This document shows positions 40,982-49,927 of a stretch of 64,000 nucleotides of DNA, in pieces (the stretch's first letter is position 1; each line of letters opens with the position of its first letter). A program made the position numbers and the translations under genes. The stretch is from UBA1941 sp046329575. GTDB lineage: Bacteria; Bacteroidota; Bacteroidia; Chitinophagales; LD1. The DNA lies in contig JAXLUJ010000010.1 in NCBI GenBank assembly GCA_046329575.1, forward strand, positions 1-64,000, given 5' to 3'. Below the pieces are notes generated by a model. The model was given only the letters and a program-made list of their open reading frames with translations, was not told the origin of the DNA and did no database searches.

Positions 40982-42070
40982 ATGAACTACAAAATCTCGA
41001 TAGAAAAGAACCCCATTTCTTCTCTGTCCAATATCGACTTCAAAGACTTGCCTTTCGGGAAGTACTTTTCTGATCATATGTTCGTGGCCGATTACTACGA
41101 TGGCGAATGGCATGATGCACGTATCATTCCGTTTGGCGATTTTTCACTGCATCCGGCTACATCGGCAATCCACTACGGTCAATCCATTTTTGAAGGAATG
41201 AAGGCCGAACGAGATATAGATGGCAACCCTATTGTGTTTCGCCCGCTGAAGAACTGGAACCGCCTGAATATTTCTGCTGAGCGTATGGCTATGCCGTCGG
41301 TTCCGGAAAATCTGTTTATGAATGCTTTAGACCGGCTGTTAGCGCTCGATAAAGACTTCATACCCAAAGAACCACTGTCGTCGCTGTATATCCGTCCATT
41401 CCTTTTTGCAACCGAAAAATACGTAGGTATCCGGGTGGCCGAAAGCTATCGGTTTGCCATTTTTACTTGTCCGGTTGGCGCCTATTACACCAAGCCGGTG
41501 AAAGTGTTCATCAGCGACAAGTATGTTCGCGCTGCTCCGGGAGGGGTTGGTTTTGCCAAAGCGGCGGGCAACTACGGCGCGGCTATGATGCCTATGCGAG
41601 AAGCCCAAAAAATGGGCTACGATCAGTTGCTTTGGCTGGACGGCATTCACCATAAATACTTCCAGGAAATCGGCACCATGAACATATTTTTTGTGATTGA
41701 TGGCGTTCTGGTAACTCCCGGCCTTGACCAGGGTACTATATTAGATGGCGTAACCCGCGATAGTATCATTCGTTTGGCCGAAGATGAAGGCTACATTGTT
41801 CAGGAACGTGATATTTCAGTGGATGAAGTAATTAATGCTTATCACGAACACAAGCTGGAAGATATGTTTGGCTGCGGTACTGCGGCAGTGTTATCGCATA
41901 TTGCTTCGTTCCACTATAAAGGAGAAGACTATGAATTACCGCCGGTGGAATTGCGCGAAAGATCGAACAAACTGAAACAACGTTTGATGGACATTAAGAG
42001 CGGAAAGGCAGAAGATGTGTTTGGTTGGGTGCATACAGTTCCGGTGGATGTGTATGAAAAGACTTTCTGA
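40982..42070 (+). CDS. ilvE: Branched-chain amino acid aminotransferase
   Basis: PLP enzyme interconverting Leu, Ile and Val with their 2-oxo acids. The ATG at 40982 gives 362 residues, the length of the eukaryote-like BCAT group; a TTG at 40961 is rejected. The PLP lysine is Lys193 in GGVGFAKAAGNYGAAM. Substrate-binding segments include ATSAIHYGQSIFEGMKA, SLYIRPFLFATE, LWLDGIHHKYFQEIGTMNIFF and MFGCGTAAVLSHI. It is monocistronic, closed by a strong hairpin terminator 22 bases after the stop. Confidence 0.96.
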   Translation: MNYKISIEKNPISSLSNIDFKDLPFGKYFSDHMFVADYYDGEWHDARIIPFGDFSLHPATSAIHYGQSIFEGMKAERDIDGNPIVFRPLKNWNRLNISAERMAMPSVPENLFMNALDRLLALDKDFIPKEPLSSLYIRPFLFATEKYVGIRVAESYRFAIFTCPVGAYYTKPVKVFISDKYVRAAPGGVGFAKAAGNYGAAMMPMREAQKMGYDQLLWLDGIHHKYFQEIGTMNIFFVIDGVLVTPGLDQGTILDGVTRDSIIRLAEDEGYIVQERDISVDEVINAYHEHKLEDMFGCGTAAVLSHIASFHYKGEDYELPPVELRERSNKLKQRLMDIKSGKAEDVFGWVHTVPVDVYEKTF

Positions 42071-42092
42071 CGCACGCTCACACTAAAAAATT

Positions 42093-42120
42093 AAAACCGG
42101 AGTAATAACTCCGGTTTTTT
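42093..42120 (+). terminator. Intrinsic terminator after ilvE
   Basis: Stem AAAACCGGAGT/ACTCCGGTTTT with loop AATA and a run of T. Confidence 0.9.
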
Positions 42121-42132
42121 TATGCTTGTAAG

Positions 42133-42252
42133 AAAGGCTGCGCTTAGGCAATGCGGCCCGGATTGGAAGGGTCCCGCCTTCGGCGGGAGTGCGCAGGCGA
42201 AGCCGTAGCACCGCAGCGATAGCGGAGCCCTGCAAAGCCGGACAGCCGCCAT
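42133..42252 (-). repeat. GC-rich dispersed intergenic repeat, copy B
   Basis: The reverse complement begins ATGGCGGCTGTCCGGCTTTG and contains CCCGCCGAAGGCGGGA (a hairpin) and TTCCAATCCGGGCCGC. It aligns along its length with copy A at 12813-12925. It lies between the ilvE terminator and the stop of the TIGR00266 gene. The CCCGCC/GGCGGG hairpin differs from that in copy A by base changes that keep pairing (CCGCC..GGCGG flanked by C/G or G/C), which suggests selection on RNA or DNA structure. Confidence 0.65.
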
Positions 42253-42259
42253 AAAAAAA

Positions 42260-43057
42260 TTAGTTATCGCCATCCAGTAAATCGCCCAACCCGCCCAAAA
42301 TGCTGCCTTCCTCGCGGCGATGCCCGGTTTGAGGAGCATAACTGAAAATGCGGCCGGCTAAACGGCTGATGGGCAGCGATTGCAGCCACACTTTTCCAGG
42401 GCCGCGCAACACCGCAAAAAATACCCCTTCACCGCCGAATATAGTATTGCGGATACCGCCAATGAACTGAATATCGAAATCTACAGTTGGTGTGTACGCT
42501 ACAATACATCCGGTATCAATTCGAAGTGTTTGACCGGGCTGTAGTTCCACTTCGCGTATATGGCCGCCGGCATGCACAAACGCCATACCATCGCCTTCCA
42601 GTTTTTCCATGATGAACCCTTCACCGCCAAAAAGACCCGTGCCCAGCTTTTTCTGGAAATGGATGCCAATAGAAACGCCTTTAGCAGCGCACAGGAAGGC
42701 ATCTTTTTGCGCAATAATGCAGCCACCCATTTGCTGTAGGTCCAGCGGAATGATCTTGCCGGTATAGGGCGCGGCAAAGGCCACCTTTGCCTTACCTTGG
42801 CCCAAATGGGTGAACGCCGTCATGAACAAGCTTTCGCCGGTAAGCAATCGTTTGCCGGCCGAAAAAATCTTGCCCAAAATACTGTTATCACCGCTATTGC
42901 TGCCATCGCCGAATATCGTTTGCATTTGCACGCCGTCTTCCATGTACATAAACGCGCCTGATTCGGCTACAACGGTTTCCTGCGGGTCGAGCTCAATTTC
43001 AACGTATTGTAATTCTTCTCCAAAAATTTTGTAATCGATTTCGTGATTCTGACGCAT
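42260..43057 (-). CDS. TIGR00266 / AIM24 family protein
   Basis: A 265-residue cytoplasmic protein of the widespread AIM24/TIGR00266 family (TRAP-like beta fold) with unknown function. Matching segments are VEIELDPQETVVAESGAFMYMEDGVQMQT, LLTGESLFMTAFTH, KIIPLDLQQMGGCIIAQKDAFLCAAKGV, GTGLFGGEGFIMEKLEGDGMAFVHAGG and LRIDTGCIVAYTPTVDFDIQF. The Gly-rich C-terminus ends GSILGGLGDLLDGDN. No operon partner; it follows the hypothetical membrane gene by 60 bases on the same strand. Confidence 0.92.
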   Translation of the reverse strand: MRQNHEIDYKIFGEELQYVEIELDPQETVVAESGAFMYMEDGVQMQTIFGDGSNSGDNSILGKIFSAGKRLLTGESLFMTAFTHLGQGKAKVAFAAPYTGKIIPLDLQQMGGCIIAQKDAFLCAAKGVSIGIHFQKKLGTGLFGGEGFIMEKLEGDGMAFVHAGGHIREVELQPGQTLRIDTGCIVAYTPTVDFDIQFIGGIRNTIFGGEGVFFAVLRGPGKVWLQSLPISRLAGRIFSYAPQTGHRREEGSILGGLGDLLDGDN

Positions 43058-43117
43058 GGCTTTGATTTTTTATTAGGACCGTAAAGGAGAAATATACCTA
43101 ATCTTTTCGTGATAGTG

Positions 43118-43798
43118 TTACTTCGTTTTTTTTGAAATGACCACAAAAATTGAAACAACTAGAATATTGGCTAGTACATTCAGGATATAATTGTAGAATG
43201 GAATGTTAAAAGTTGGAATAAGCTGAGTAATCCAATTCATCAATTTCATTAGACCAAATAGCAGAGCAATAATAAGTAAACTGCCAACAAATATCTCTAA
43301 GAATTTGGATATTGTAGTTATACCCTTAAAGACCTTAATACTCTCAGAAATCAAGAGAATCGGAAATAATAAAGCAAGGAGTAAAAACAGGATGTTCGAT
43401 GTAATAAACCGCAAAAATGGATCTTGTGTTTTAGGAGACACGATCTTGTTGCTTTTTGATTTAGAAAATGCACCTTTTGTAATCTGAATAAAATTCGAGA
43501 GTTCTTGTACTGCATTTTTTCGAACCCGCAGACACCATGGTTCGTATGTTATGGCCTCATTTAATGAATTAGCAATAATCTCCTTTTGATTTTTTGATAA
43601 AGTGGTGTCTTTTGAAATTTCTAATAGAATTTTAACCTGATTAAGTCGATCTTTTTGGCGATAGGAGTAACTGAAATTCAGGATGTCATCAACGATGAGG
43701 AGCACTAGGAAAATAGTAAGAATAGACATTACTTTTGCCGTTGCTCCGATTGTTTTATCAAAAATCAGAGAAAGGAAGTGCCGTAAAGATTCAAGCAT
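43118..43798 (-). CDS. Hypothetical membrane protein
   Basis: A 226-residue protein with four hydrophobic segments: about residues 22-42 (VMSILTIFLVLLIVDDIL), 132-155 (ITSNILFLLLALLFPILLI), 165-190 and 200-222 (YILNVLANILVVSIFVVI). A charged soluble loop of about 85 residues follows the first helix. The gene is visibly richer in A+T than its neighbours, with many AAA, ATT and TTA codons. No family was recognised. The composition suggests recent acquisition or weak selection. Confidence 0.65.
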   Translation of the reverse strand: MLESLRHFLSLIFDKTIGATAKVMSILTIFLVLLIVDDILNFSYSYRQKDRLNQVKILLEISKDTTLSKNQKEIIANSLNEAITYEPWCLRVRKNAVQELSNFIQITKGAFSKSKSNKIVSPKTQDPFLRFITSNILFLLLALLFPILLISESIKVFKGITTISKFLEIFVGSLLIIALLFGLMKLMNWITQLIPTFNIPFYNYILNVLANILVVSIFVVISKKTK

Positions 43799-43892
43799 GT
43801 TTTAACTCCTTGAGGTCGTTTATTTATAACAGAGTGAAAATTAATAATGAAATTGGGAAATCCGATTTAAGACCATATTTTGATTGTTTCAG

Positions 43893-43900
43893 TATCTTCG
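43893..43900 (+). promoter_or_regulatory. Probable mnmA promoter -7 element (TATCTTCG)
   Basis: TATCTTCG six bases before the ATG at 43907, the same arrangement as at 36.8 kb. It argues against the TTG start at 43880, which would lie upstream of the box. Confidence 0.5.
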
Positions 43901-43906
43901 CGGCAA

Positions 43907-45049
43907 ATGAGTAAGAAGGGAAAAGTGCTGGTAGCCATGAGTGGCGGAATCGATAGTACGGTTACGGCAGTAATGTTGCACGAGCAAGGTTATGAAGTGG
44001 TGGGCATTACCATGAAAACGTGGGACTATGCCAATAGCGGCGGCAACAAAAAAGAAACCGGATGTTGTTCGCTCGATTCTATTAACGATGCCCGTGAAGT
44101 GGCGGTAGATCTGGGGTTCAGTCATTTTATTGTAGATATCCGCTCAGAGTTCGGCGATTATGTGATCAATGATTTTGTTGATGAATATCTTGCCGGGCGA
44201 ACGCCAAACCCGTGCGTGCTGTGCAATACGCATATCAAATGGGAAGCACTGCTGAAACGAGCCGATGCCATGGATTGCGAGTTTATTGCAACAGGGCATT
44301 ACGCACAGTTGAATAACAAGAATGACCGTTTTTATGTAAGTAAAGGGCTTGATGAAAACAAAGATCAATCCTATGTACTCTGGGGTATTTCGCAGGAATG
44401 TTTGAAGCGAACGATTTTTCCTATGGGGAAATATCATAAACCTGAGATCAAGCAAATGGCCCGCGATATGGGTTATCCGGGTATTGCCAATAAAAGCGAG
44501 AGTTATGAAATCTGTTTTGTGCCCGATAACGATTACCGCGGTTTTCTGAAGCGCCGCAAACCCGAGTTGGAAGCGCAGGTGGCTGGGGGCAATTTTGTAG
44601 ATGTAAATGGTAAGGTGTTGGGTAAACATCAGGGCTATCCGTTTTATACCATCGGTCAGCGGAAAGGTTTGGGTTTGGCTTTTGGTAAACCGATGTTTGT
44701 TACTGAAATTTATCCTGAACGAAATGAAGTGGTTTTAGGCGAAGAGAAGGATTTGGACCGCAATGGCATGTGGGTGGGCAAAATGAACTGGCAGAAGTAC
44801 AACAAGATTGACGATAAAATGCCGGCGATTACCAAGGTGCGCTATAAACACAGTGGCGAATCGAGCGTAATTTCACAAGTGGGCGACAGGGTGAAGGTGG
44901 AGTTTATGGCGCCGGTTTCAGCTATTGCGCCCGGGCAAAGCGCTGTGATTTACGAAGGCAATGATGTAATTGGAGGAGGAATTATTTTTTCTAATTTCCA
45001 AGTGCAGCCGGAGGCAGCAAAACAGCAAGCCGGTGCACCTGTTTTCTAA
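43907..45049 (+). CDS. mnmA: tRNA-specific 2-thiouridylase MnmA
   Basis: Installs the 2-thio group of wobble U34 in tRNA-Glu, -Gln and -Lys. The ATG at 43907 gives 380 residues. The ATP pyrophosphatase loop SGGIDST (residues 12-18) is followed by GRTPNPCVLCNTHIKW, where Cys106 is the likely catalytic residue. Cys203 in SYEICFVPDNDYRGF is the persulfide partner. The central FYTIGQRKGLGLAFGKPMFV is also typical. A lipoprotein gene starts two bases after the stop, so the two are probably co-transcribed. Confidence 0.97.
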   Translation: MSKKGKVLVAMSGGIDSTVTAVMLHEQGYEVVGITMKTWDYANSGGNKKETGCCSLDSINDAREVAVDLGFSHFIVDIRSEFGDYVINDFVDEYLAGRTPNPCVLCNTHIKWEALLKRADAMDCEFIATGHYAQLNNKNDRFYVSKGLDENKDQSYVLWGISQECLKRTIFPMGKYHKPEIKQMARDMGYPGIANKSESYEICFVPDNDYRGFLKRRKPELEAQVAGGNFVDVNGKVLGKHQGYPFYTIGQRKGLGLAFGKPMFVTEIYPERNEVVLGEEKDLDRNGMWVGKMNWQKYNKIDDKMPAITKVRYKHSGESSVISQVGDRVKVEFMAPVSAIAPGQSAVIYEGNDVIGGGIIFSNFQVQPEAAKQQAGAPVF

Positions 45050-45051
45050 CT

Positions 45052-45783
45052 ATGAAAGAAAAATTAGCGATTACAGCCATCTGTTGTTTGTTACTCTTTT
45101 CGTGCAAAAAAGAGAATTACGAGTTTACCAGCGCCTACCTTACTGATTATGCTCCAAATGAAGTAGGGCATTGGGTAATTTACGATGTCGATTCCATCCG
45201 GTATAATTTTATTATTCCTTCCACTCAGCAAATCGATACGATACGGTTTCAGGTGAAGGAGGAAATTACAGATACTTTTTACGATAATCTTGGAAGGATA
45301 GTGCAGCGTATCACCGTTTCCAGACGAAACACGCCATCTGATGCCTGGAACATCGACCGTATATGGTATTCGTACCGTTCGGGTACTGCTTATGAAAAAG
45401 TGGAGAACGACCTGCGTTTTCTAAAACTGGTATTTCCGCCGGTAAAAGACTACACCTGGAAGGGCAATCAATACATTCCGGCCACTGATACTTCGGAGGA
45501 CAGCTATAAGAATTATGCGAATTGGATCTACAAATATGCTGAGGTGAATGTGCCGCTTCAACTCAACAATAATTCATTCGATTCCACCGTTACTATTGCT
45601 GAAGTGGATGAAGAAAACCTGATTGATAAAAAGAAGAGCGTGGAGAAATATGCCTTGCATGTTGGTTTAGTTTATAAAGAATGGCAACTCCTCAACAAGC
45701 AGGATGTGAATGCACCATGGGACAATCCTTATCAGGCTAATGGATTCCGCATATTTATGAAGGTGAACTCTTATAAGCATTGA
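45052..45783 (+). CDS. Hypothetical lipoprotein
   Basis: A 243-residue protein with signal and lipobox LLLFSC (Cys18). The mature part is a beta-rich domain with WVIYDVDSIRYNF, FQVKEEITDTFYDNLGRIVQRI and DRIWYSYRS, resembling other Bacteroidetes envelope lipoproteins of unknown role. It sits between mnmA (two bases) and the subtilase gene, whose ATG shares the A of its TGA stop. The context suggests an accessory envelope role rather than tRNA modification. Confidence 0.8.
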   Translation: MKEKLAITAICCLLLFSCKKENYEFTSAYLTDYAPNEVGHWVIYDVDSIRYNFIIPSTQQIDTIRFQVKEEITDTFYDNLGRIVQRITVSRRNTPSDAWNIDRIWYSYRSGTAYEKVENDLRFLKLVFPPVKDYTWKGNQYIPATDTSEDSYKNYANWIYKYAEVNVPLQLNNNSFDSTVTIAEVDEENLIDKKKSVEKYALHVGLVYKEWQLLNKQDVNAPWDNPYQANGFRIFMKVNSYKH

Positions 45784-47426
45784 TGCGCCATTTATTATTG
45801 TTTTTTCTTGTTGCCATTTCATTTCCGGCGTTCAGTCAGCATACCTATGTGGTTTATCTGAAAGATAAGAAGCAAAGTAGCTATTCAATTACCCATGCGG
45901 GCGAGTTTCTTTCTGCACGGGCGCTGTTACGGCGGCAGCTACAAGGAATACCAATTGATGAAAGTGATCTTCCGGTTTCCACAGCTTATTCCAAACAACT
46001 TCTTCAATTACCTGTAACGCAAAAATTTGCATTGAAATGGGAGAATGCCATAGTGCTGGAAACTTCAGTTGATTTGCTGGTACAATTGCGTCAACTGCCA
46101 TTTGTGCGATCTGTTCGAACGATTTCCAAACCATCTCCAGAATCAGGTATTCGGAAATTCGACATGGAAAATAAGCAACTGCGTTCATGTGATACTGAAG
46201 TGCCGGACGGTTTTTACGGCACCGCAGAAAATCAAAACCGCATGCTGAACCTTCAGGAATTACACCGCCGTGGATTTTGGGGTAATGATGTGCTCATCAG
46301 TGTAATGGATGTAGGATTTACTGCGGCCAACAGCAACCTCTTTTTTGATAGTGTTTATAAAACCAACAGAGTACTTTATACCTACGATTTTGTTGACCAT
46401 GAAAACGATGTTTACAATAATGCGCCTCATGGTTTGAATGCCTGGTCGTGCATAGCCGCGAATATTCCATACAAAATGGTGGGTACCGCGCCGCAAGCAA
46501 AGTTTCTGTTGTTTGTAACGGAAGATGATAATTCTGAAACGGTACTAGAAGAGTACAACTGGGCAAAGGCTGCTGAGGTTGCTGATAGCATTGGTGCAGA
46601 TGTTTTTTCTACGTCCTTGGGTTATACTACATTCGATGCTACAGATAGCGTAGATAGTCACACCTATGCCGATCTGGACGGGCACACTACCGTAATTACA
46701 AAGGCCGCTAACCATGCCGCCTCAAAAGGTATATTAGTTTGCAACAGCGCCGGAAATGAAGGTCAAAAGCCTTGGTATTATATTGCCGCACCGGCCGATG
46801 GCGATAGTGTTATTGCAGTTGGGGCAGTAAATAACCTGGGAGATTACGCAGCATTTAGCAGCCACGGACCAAACGCTACCGGTAAGTTAAAACCCAATGT
46901 GTGTGCGCAAGGCGCGGGAACAGCCGTGGTTCAGGTTGGTGGCATATTAGGCACCAGTAATGGAACTTCCTTTTCGTGTCCCGTTATGGCAGGCGCTATC
47001 GCCTGTTTACGGCAGGCCTTTCCCAATAAGACCAATGCTGAAATTCAAAATGCGGTAGAGCAAAGCGCTAATTTTGCATCGAATCCAAACAACGAATATG
47101 GGTATGGAATTCCGGATTTTGAGATCGCTTACCTGATGCTTTCAAAGCCGGAATGGTTTTCGCCTAAACTCGATCTCAATTTTGTGAAAGTGGTTCCGAA
47201 TCCTTTCTGCGATTATTTGGAGGTGTATTTGGGCCGCGATGCAGAAAAAGGCCTGCATCTGTTGCACGTCTACGATCTTCAGGGCAGAGAAGTGCTGCTG
47301 AAATCGTTTTTCCACGAGGATGCGGCTTTTGAAATGGTGAAGTTTTCAGGGGCGGATGAACTGGCCTCAGGAAATTATCTGATTCGCCTCGATACCGGCG
47401 GCACGCATTTCTTCCAGAAACAATAG
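45783..47426 (+). CDS. Subtilisin-like S8 peptidase with T9SS sorting domain
   Basis: The ATG at 45783 gives 547 residues; a TTG one codon earlier is ignored. It has a signal peptide (LLLFFLVAISFPAFSQ) and an N-terminal inhibitor-like prodomain (residues about 20-115). The S8 catalytic domain has Asp176 in VMDVGF, His216 in APHGLNAW, Asn325 in SAGNEG and Ser396 in NGTSFSCPVMAG. The usual HGT after the catalytic His reads HGL here. A C-terminal T9SS type A domain (KVVPNPFCDYLEV to THFFQKQ) sends it across the outer membrane. It is a secreted protease. Confidence 0.93.
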   Translation: MRHLLLFFLVAISFPAFSQHTYVVYLKDKKQSSYSITHAGEFLSARALLRRQLQGIPIDESDLPVSTAYSKQLLQLPVTQKFALKWENAIVLETSVDLLVQLRQLPFVRSVRTISKPSPESGIRKFDMENKQLRSCDTEVPDGFYGTAENQNRMLNLQELHRRGFWGNDVLISVMDVGFTAANSNLFFDSVYKTNRVLYTYDFVDHENDVYNNAPHGLNAWSCIAANIPYKMVGTAPQAKFLLFVTEDDNSETVLEEYNWAKAAEVADSIGADVFSTSLGYTTFDATDSVDSHTYADLDGHTTVITKAANHAASKGILVCNSAGNEGQKPWYYIAAPADGDSVIAVGAVNNLGDYAAFSSHGPNATGKLKPNVCAQGAGTAVVQVGGILGTSNGTSFSCPVMAGAIACLRQAFPNKTNAEIQNAVEQSANFASNPNNEYGYGIPDFEIAYLMLSKPEWFSPKLDLNFVKVVPNPFCDYLEVYLGRDAEKGLHLLHVYDLQGREVLLKSFFHEDAAFEMVKFSGADELASGNYLIRLDTGGTHFFQKQ

Positions 47427-47469
47427 GAACCAACCGTTTCTTTATCACAGCACCCCATGCGTTCATCTC

Positions 47470-48714
47470 TCATTTTCCGGGATTTTTACGATGGTCGTGA
47501 GGACGCTTTTTCCCTTGAGGACGGTTGTTTCCATGGCGGTTTGACATTGGCCGTTGTACACGCCGCTTAGGATCGTAGGCAGGGCCGGAAGGTAATCCGG
47601 CAGGCATTGCAATTTTCGGTACTTCGCGTTCCATCAATTCTTCAATACGATGAAAGCGGAATTGGTCGATATCATTGATGAAAGTAATGGCGGTTCCTGT
47701 TGTTTCCGCACGGGCAGTTCTGCCAATCCGGTGAATGTAGTCTTCGGCATCGGGTGGCACATCGTAGTTCACCACCAAATCAATACCTTCCACATCAATG
47801 CCGCGCGAAAGAATGTCGGTACCCACAATCATTTGTAGTTTTCGGTTCTTGAAGTCCATCATTATGGCTTCCCGCTCTTTTTGGTCCAAATCGGAATGGA
47901 ACGACTTCACCGTAATTTTGGTGCGCTTCAATTCGTTGTAGAGTTTTTTTACGTTCTCTTTCGTACTACAAAACACGATGATGCTTTTATAGGAGGTTTC
48001 AGCAAGCAACGATTTCAGCAGCGAAAGTTTGTTCGGATTGTAAACAAGATAGGCCTGTTGTAAAATACCCTCAGCTGGTTTGGATATGGCAATATTGATT
48101 TGCTCCGGATCTTTCAAAATTTTTGAAGCCAGAGTGCGGATCTTGGGCGGCATCGTAGCGCTGAACAACAGCGTTTGCCTGTCTTTGGGCAAGTAGCTGA
48201 TGATGCGCATAATGTCGTCGTGAAAGCCCATATCGAGCATTCGGTCGGCTTCATCCAGAATCAAATGTTTCAAGCCATCCAGCTCCAAATCGTGCTGGGT
48301 GAGCATGGATATCAGCCTTCCCGGTGTGGCAATTACTATATCGGCGCCCATTTTTAAGGCTTTCTTCTGTTGTTCCCAGGCAATACCATCGCCGCCACCG
48401 TAAACCGCGATGGAGCTTACGCTGATAAAGTAACCCAGTGCCTCAATTTGCTGATCAATTTGAAGGGCCAGTTCGCGAGTGGGCGCAATAATTAGTGTAT
48501 TGATAGAATTGCTTTCCGCACTCTTAATTTTGTGCAGTATGGGAAGAAGATAAGCTGCAGTTTTGCCGGTGCCGGTTTGTGCACATGCAATCAAATCGCT
48601 GCCGCTCAAAATTTTCGGAATAGCTTGCTGTTGAATTGGAGTTGGCGTTTGGTAGCCCATCGCCTCAAGACCTGACTGCAGGTCGGGATGGAAATTAAAA
48701 TCGGAAAATGTCAT
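47470..48714 (-). CDS. DEAD-box ATP-dependent RNA helicase
   Basis: A 414-residue RNA unwinding enzyme, RhlE-like. The motifs in order are Q motif YQTPTPIQQQAIP, I AQTGTGKT, Ia PTRELALQ, Ib TPGR, II LDEADRMLDMGF, III SAT, IV IIVFCSTKENV, V GTDILSRGID and VI HRIGRTAR. The C-terminus is basic (RRVQRPMSNRHGNNRPQGKKRPHDHRK) and probably binds RNA. It is likely used in ribosome assembly or mRNA turnover at low temperature. It is divergent from the cytochrome gene, 43 bases from the convergent subtilase. Confidence 0.96.
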   Translation of the reverse strand: MTFSDFNFHPDLQSGLEAMGYQTPTPIQQQAIPKILSGSDLIACAQTGTGKTAAYLLPILHKIKSAESNSINTLIIAPTRELALQIDQQIEALGYFISVSSIAVYGGGDGIAWEQQKKALKMGADIVIATPGRLISMLTQHDLELDGLKHLILDEADRMLDMGFHDDIMRIISYLPKDRQTLLFSATMPPKIRTLASKILKDPEQINIAISKPAEGILQQAYLVYNPNKLSLLKSLLAETSYKSIIVFCSTKENVKKLYNELKRTKITVKSFHSDLDQKEREAIMMDFKNRKLQMIVGTDILSRGIDVEGIDLVVNYDVPPDAEDYIHRIGRTARAETTGTAITFINDIDQFRFHRIEELMEREVPKIAMPAGLPSGPAYDPKRRVQRPMSNRHGNNRPQGKKRPHDHRKNPGK

Positions 48715-48838
48715 GTGATTCGGAAGGCCGGGAAATTCATTATGCCCTAAAAATAATAGAAAGCATCGCTTTATGCTATATTTTTTGAATTTTGTAAAGA
48801 ATCTGGAACAACTTCAAACACTTTTTGTTTTTATCCAA

Positions 48839-49927
48839 ATGGAAAAACGTTTTCTCGCTTTCTTTTCAGTAATTGCCATCCTTGGTTTATTCATCGTGAA
48901 TAGCTGCAACCGCGCGGTTTCCGGCGTGCAACTCGACGTTACAAAAAAAGCTCCGGAATTGCTGAGCGCCTTTCAATTCTTTAAAGGCGATATGAAGTTA
49001 CTTCAAGCCAATGATCAGGTGATTCCTTATGACCTGGCTTCGCCATTATTCACCGATTATGCTAGCAAGTCGCGATTTGTTTATGTTCCTTCAGGAAAAA
49101 CGGTAGCCTACAACGATTCGTTGGTGCTCAACCTTCCTGTGGGTTCTTGCTACATTAAAAACTTCTATTATCCCTTCGACCTTCGCGATGTTTCAAAAGG
49201 CCGCAGAATCATGGAAACGCGATTGTTGGTTCACCGCGAATCGGGTTGGGAAAATCTCGACTATATCTGGAAAGATGATCAAAGCGATGCCGTCTTAGAC
49301 GTGGCCGGAGATGTTAAACAGGTAAGCTGGATCGGGAAGAATGGTGAAAATCACCATATCGACTATATTATTCCGAATAAAAACCAATGCAAAGGCTGCC
49401 ACTGGTATAATAATGCCATCATGCCGATAGGGCCAAAGGTTGCCAATCTGAATCATGAATTTGCCTATTCCGACGGGAAAGAAAATCAACTGTTGAAATG
49501 GAAAAAAGCCGGTGTACTCACCGCTTTACCGGAGCTGACATCGGTTCCGAAATTATGTGATTATAACGATCACAATGCCTCGCTCGACGACCGCGCCCGT
49601 GCGTATCTGGAATCCAATTGCGCACATTGTCACAATCCGCATGGACCGGCTTATACTTCGGGATTGTTTTTGAACTACCGAAATACCAATCAGGAATCAC
49701 TGGGATTTTGCAAAACTCCTGTGGCCGCAGGCCGAGGCACAGGAGGATTGTTGATCGATATTGTTCCGGGTGATCCCGAACACTCTATTTTGTACTTCCG
49801 CATGGCCAGTTTAGATGCAGGCATCAAAATGCCGGAATTGGGCCGATCGCTGGTTCATCAGGAAGGGTTGGAATTGATTGGCGAATGGATCAAATCAAAA
49901 TCAGGAACCTGTAAGCCCAATATCTGA
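48839..49927 (+). CDS. Diheme c-type cytochrome lipoprotein (SO_2930/TIGR03806-like)
   Basis: The ATG at 48839 gives 362 residues with a lipoprotein signal (FFSVIAILGLFIVNSC). An upstream ATG at 48773 adds 22 residues and is less likely. Two heme-binding motifs are present: CKGCH (in KNQCKGCHWYNNAIMPIGP) and CAHCH (in LESNCAHCHNPHGP). The start region FQFFKGDMKLLQANDQVIPYDLASPLFTDYASKSRFVYVPSG is the family hallmark. C-terminal segments include DIVPGDPEHSILYFRMASLDAGIKMPELGRS. It is probably an envelope electron carrier. The stop overlaps the mnmD start (TGATG). Confidence 0.88.
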   Translation: MEKRFLAFFSVIAILGLFIVNSCNRAVSGVQLDVTKKAPELLSAFQFFKGDMKLLQANDQVIPYDLASPLFTDYASKSRFVYVPSGKTVAYNDSLVLNLPVGSCYIKNFYYPFDLRDVSKGRRIMETRLLVHRESGWENLDYIWKDDQSDAVLDVAGDVKQVSWIGKNGENHHIDYIIPNKNQCKGCHWYNNAIMPIGPKVANLNHEFAYSDGKENQLLKWKKAGVLTALPELTSVPKLCDYNDHNASLDDRARAYLESNCAHCHNPHGPAYTSGLFLNYRNTNQESLGFCKTPVAAGRGTGGLLIDIVPGDPEHSILYFRMASLDAGIKMPELGRSLVHQEGLELIGEWIKSKSGTCKPNI

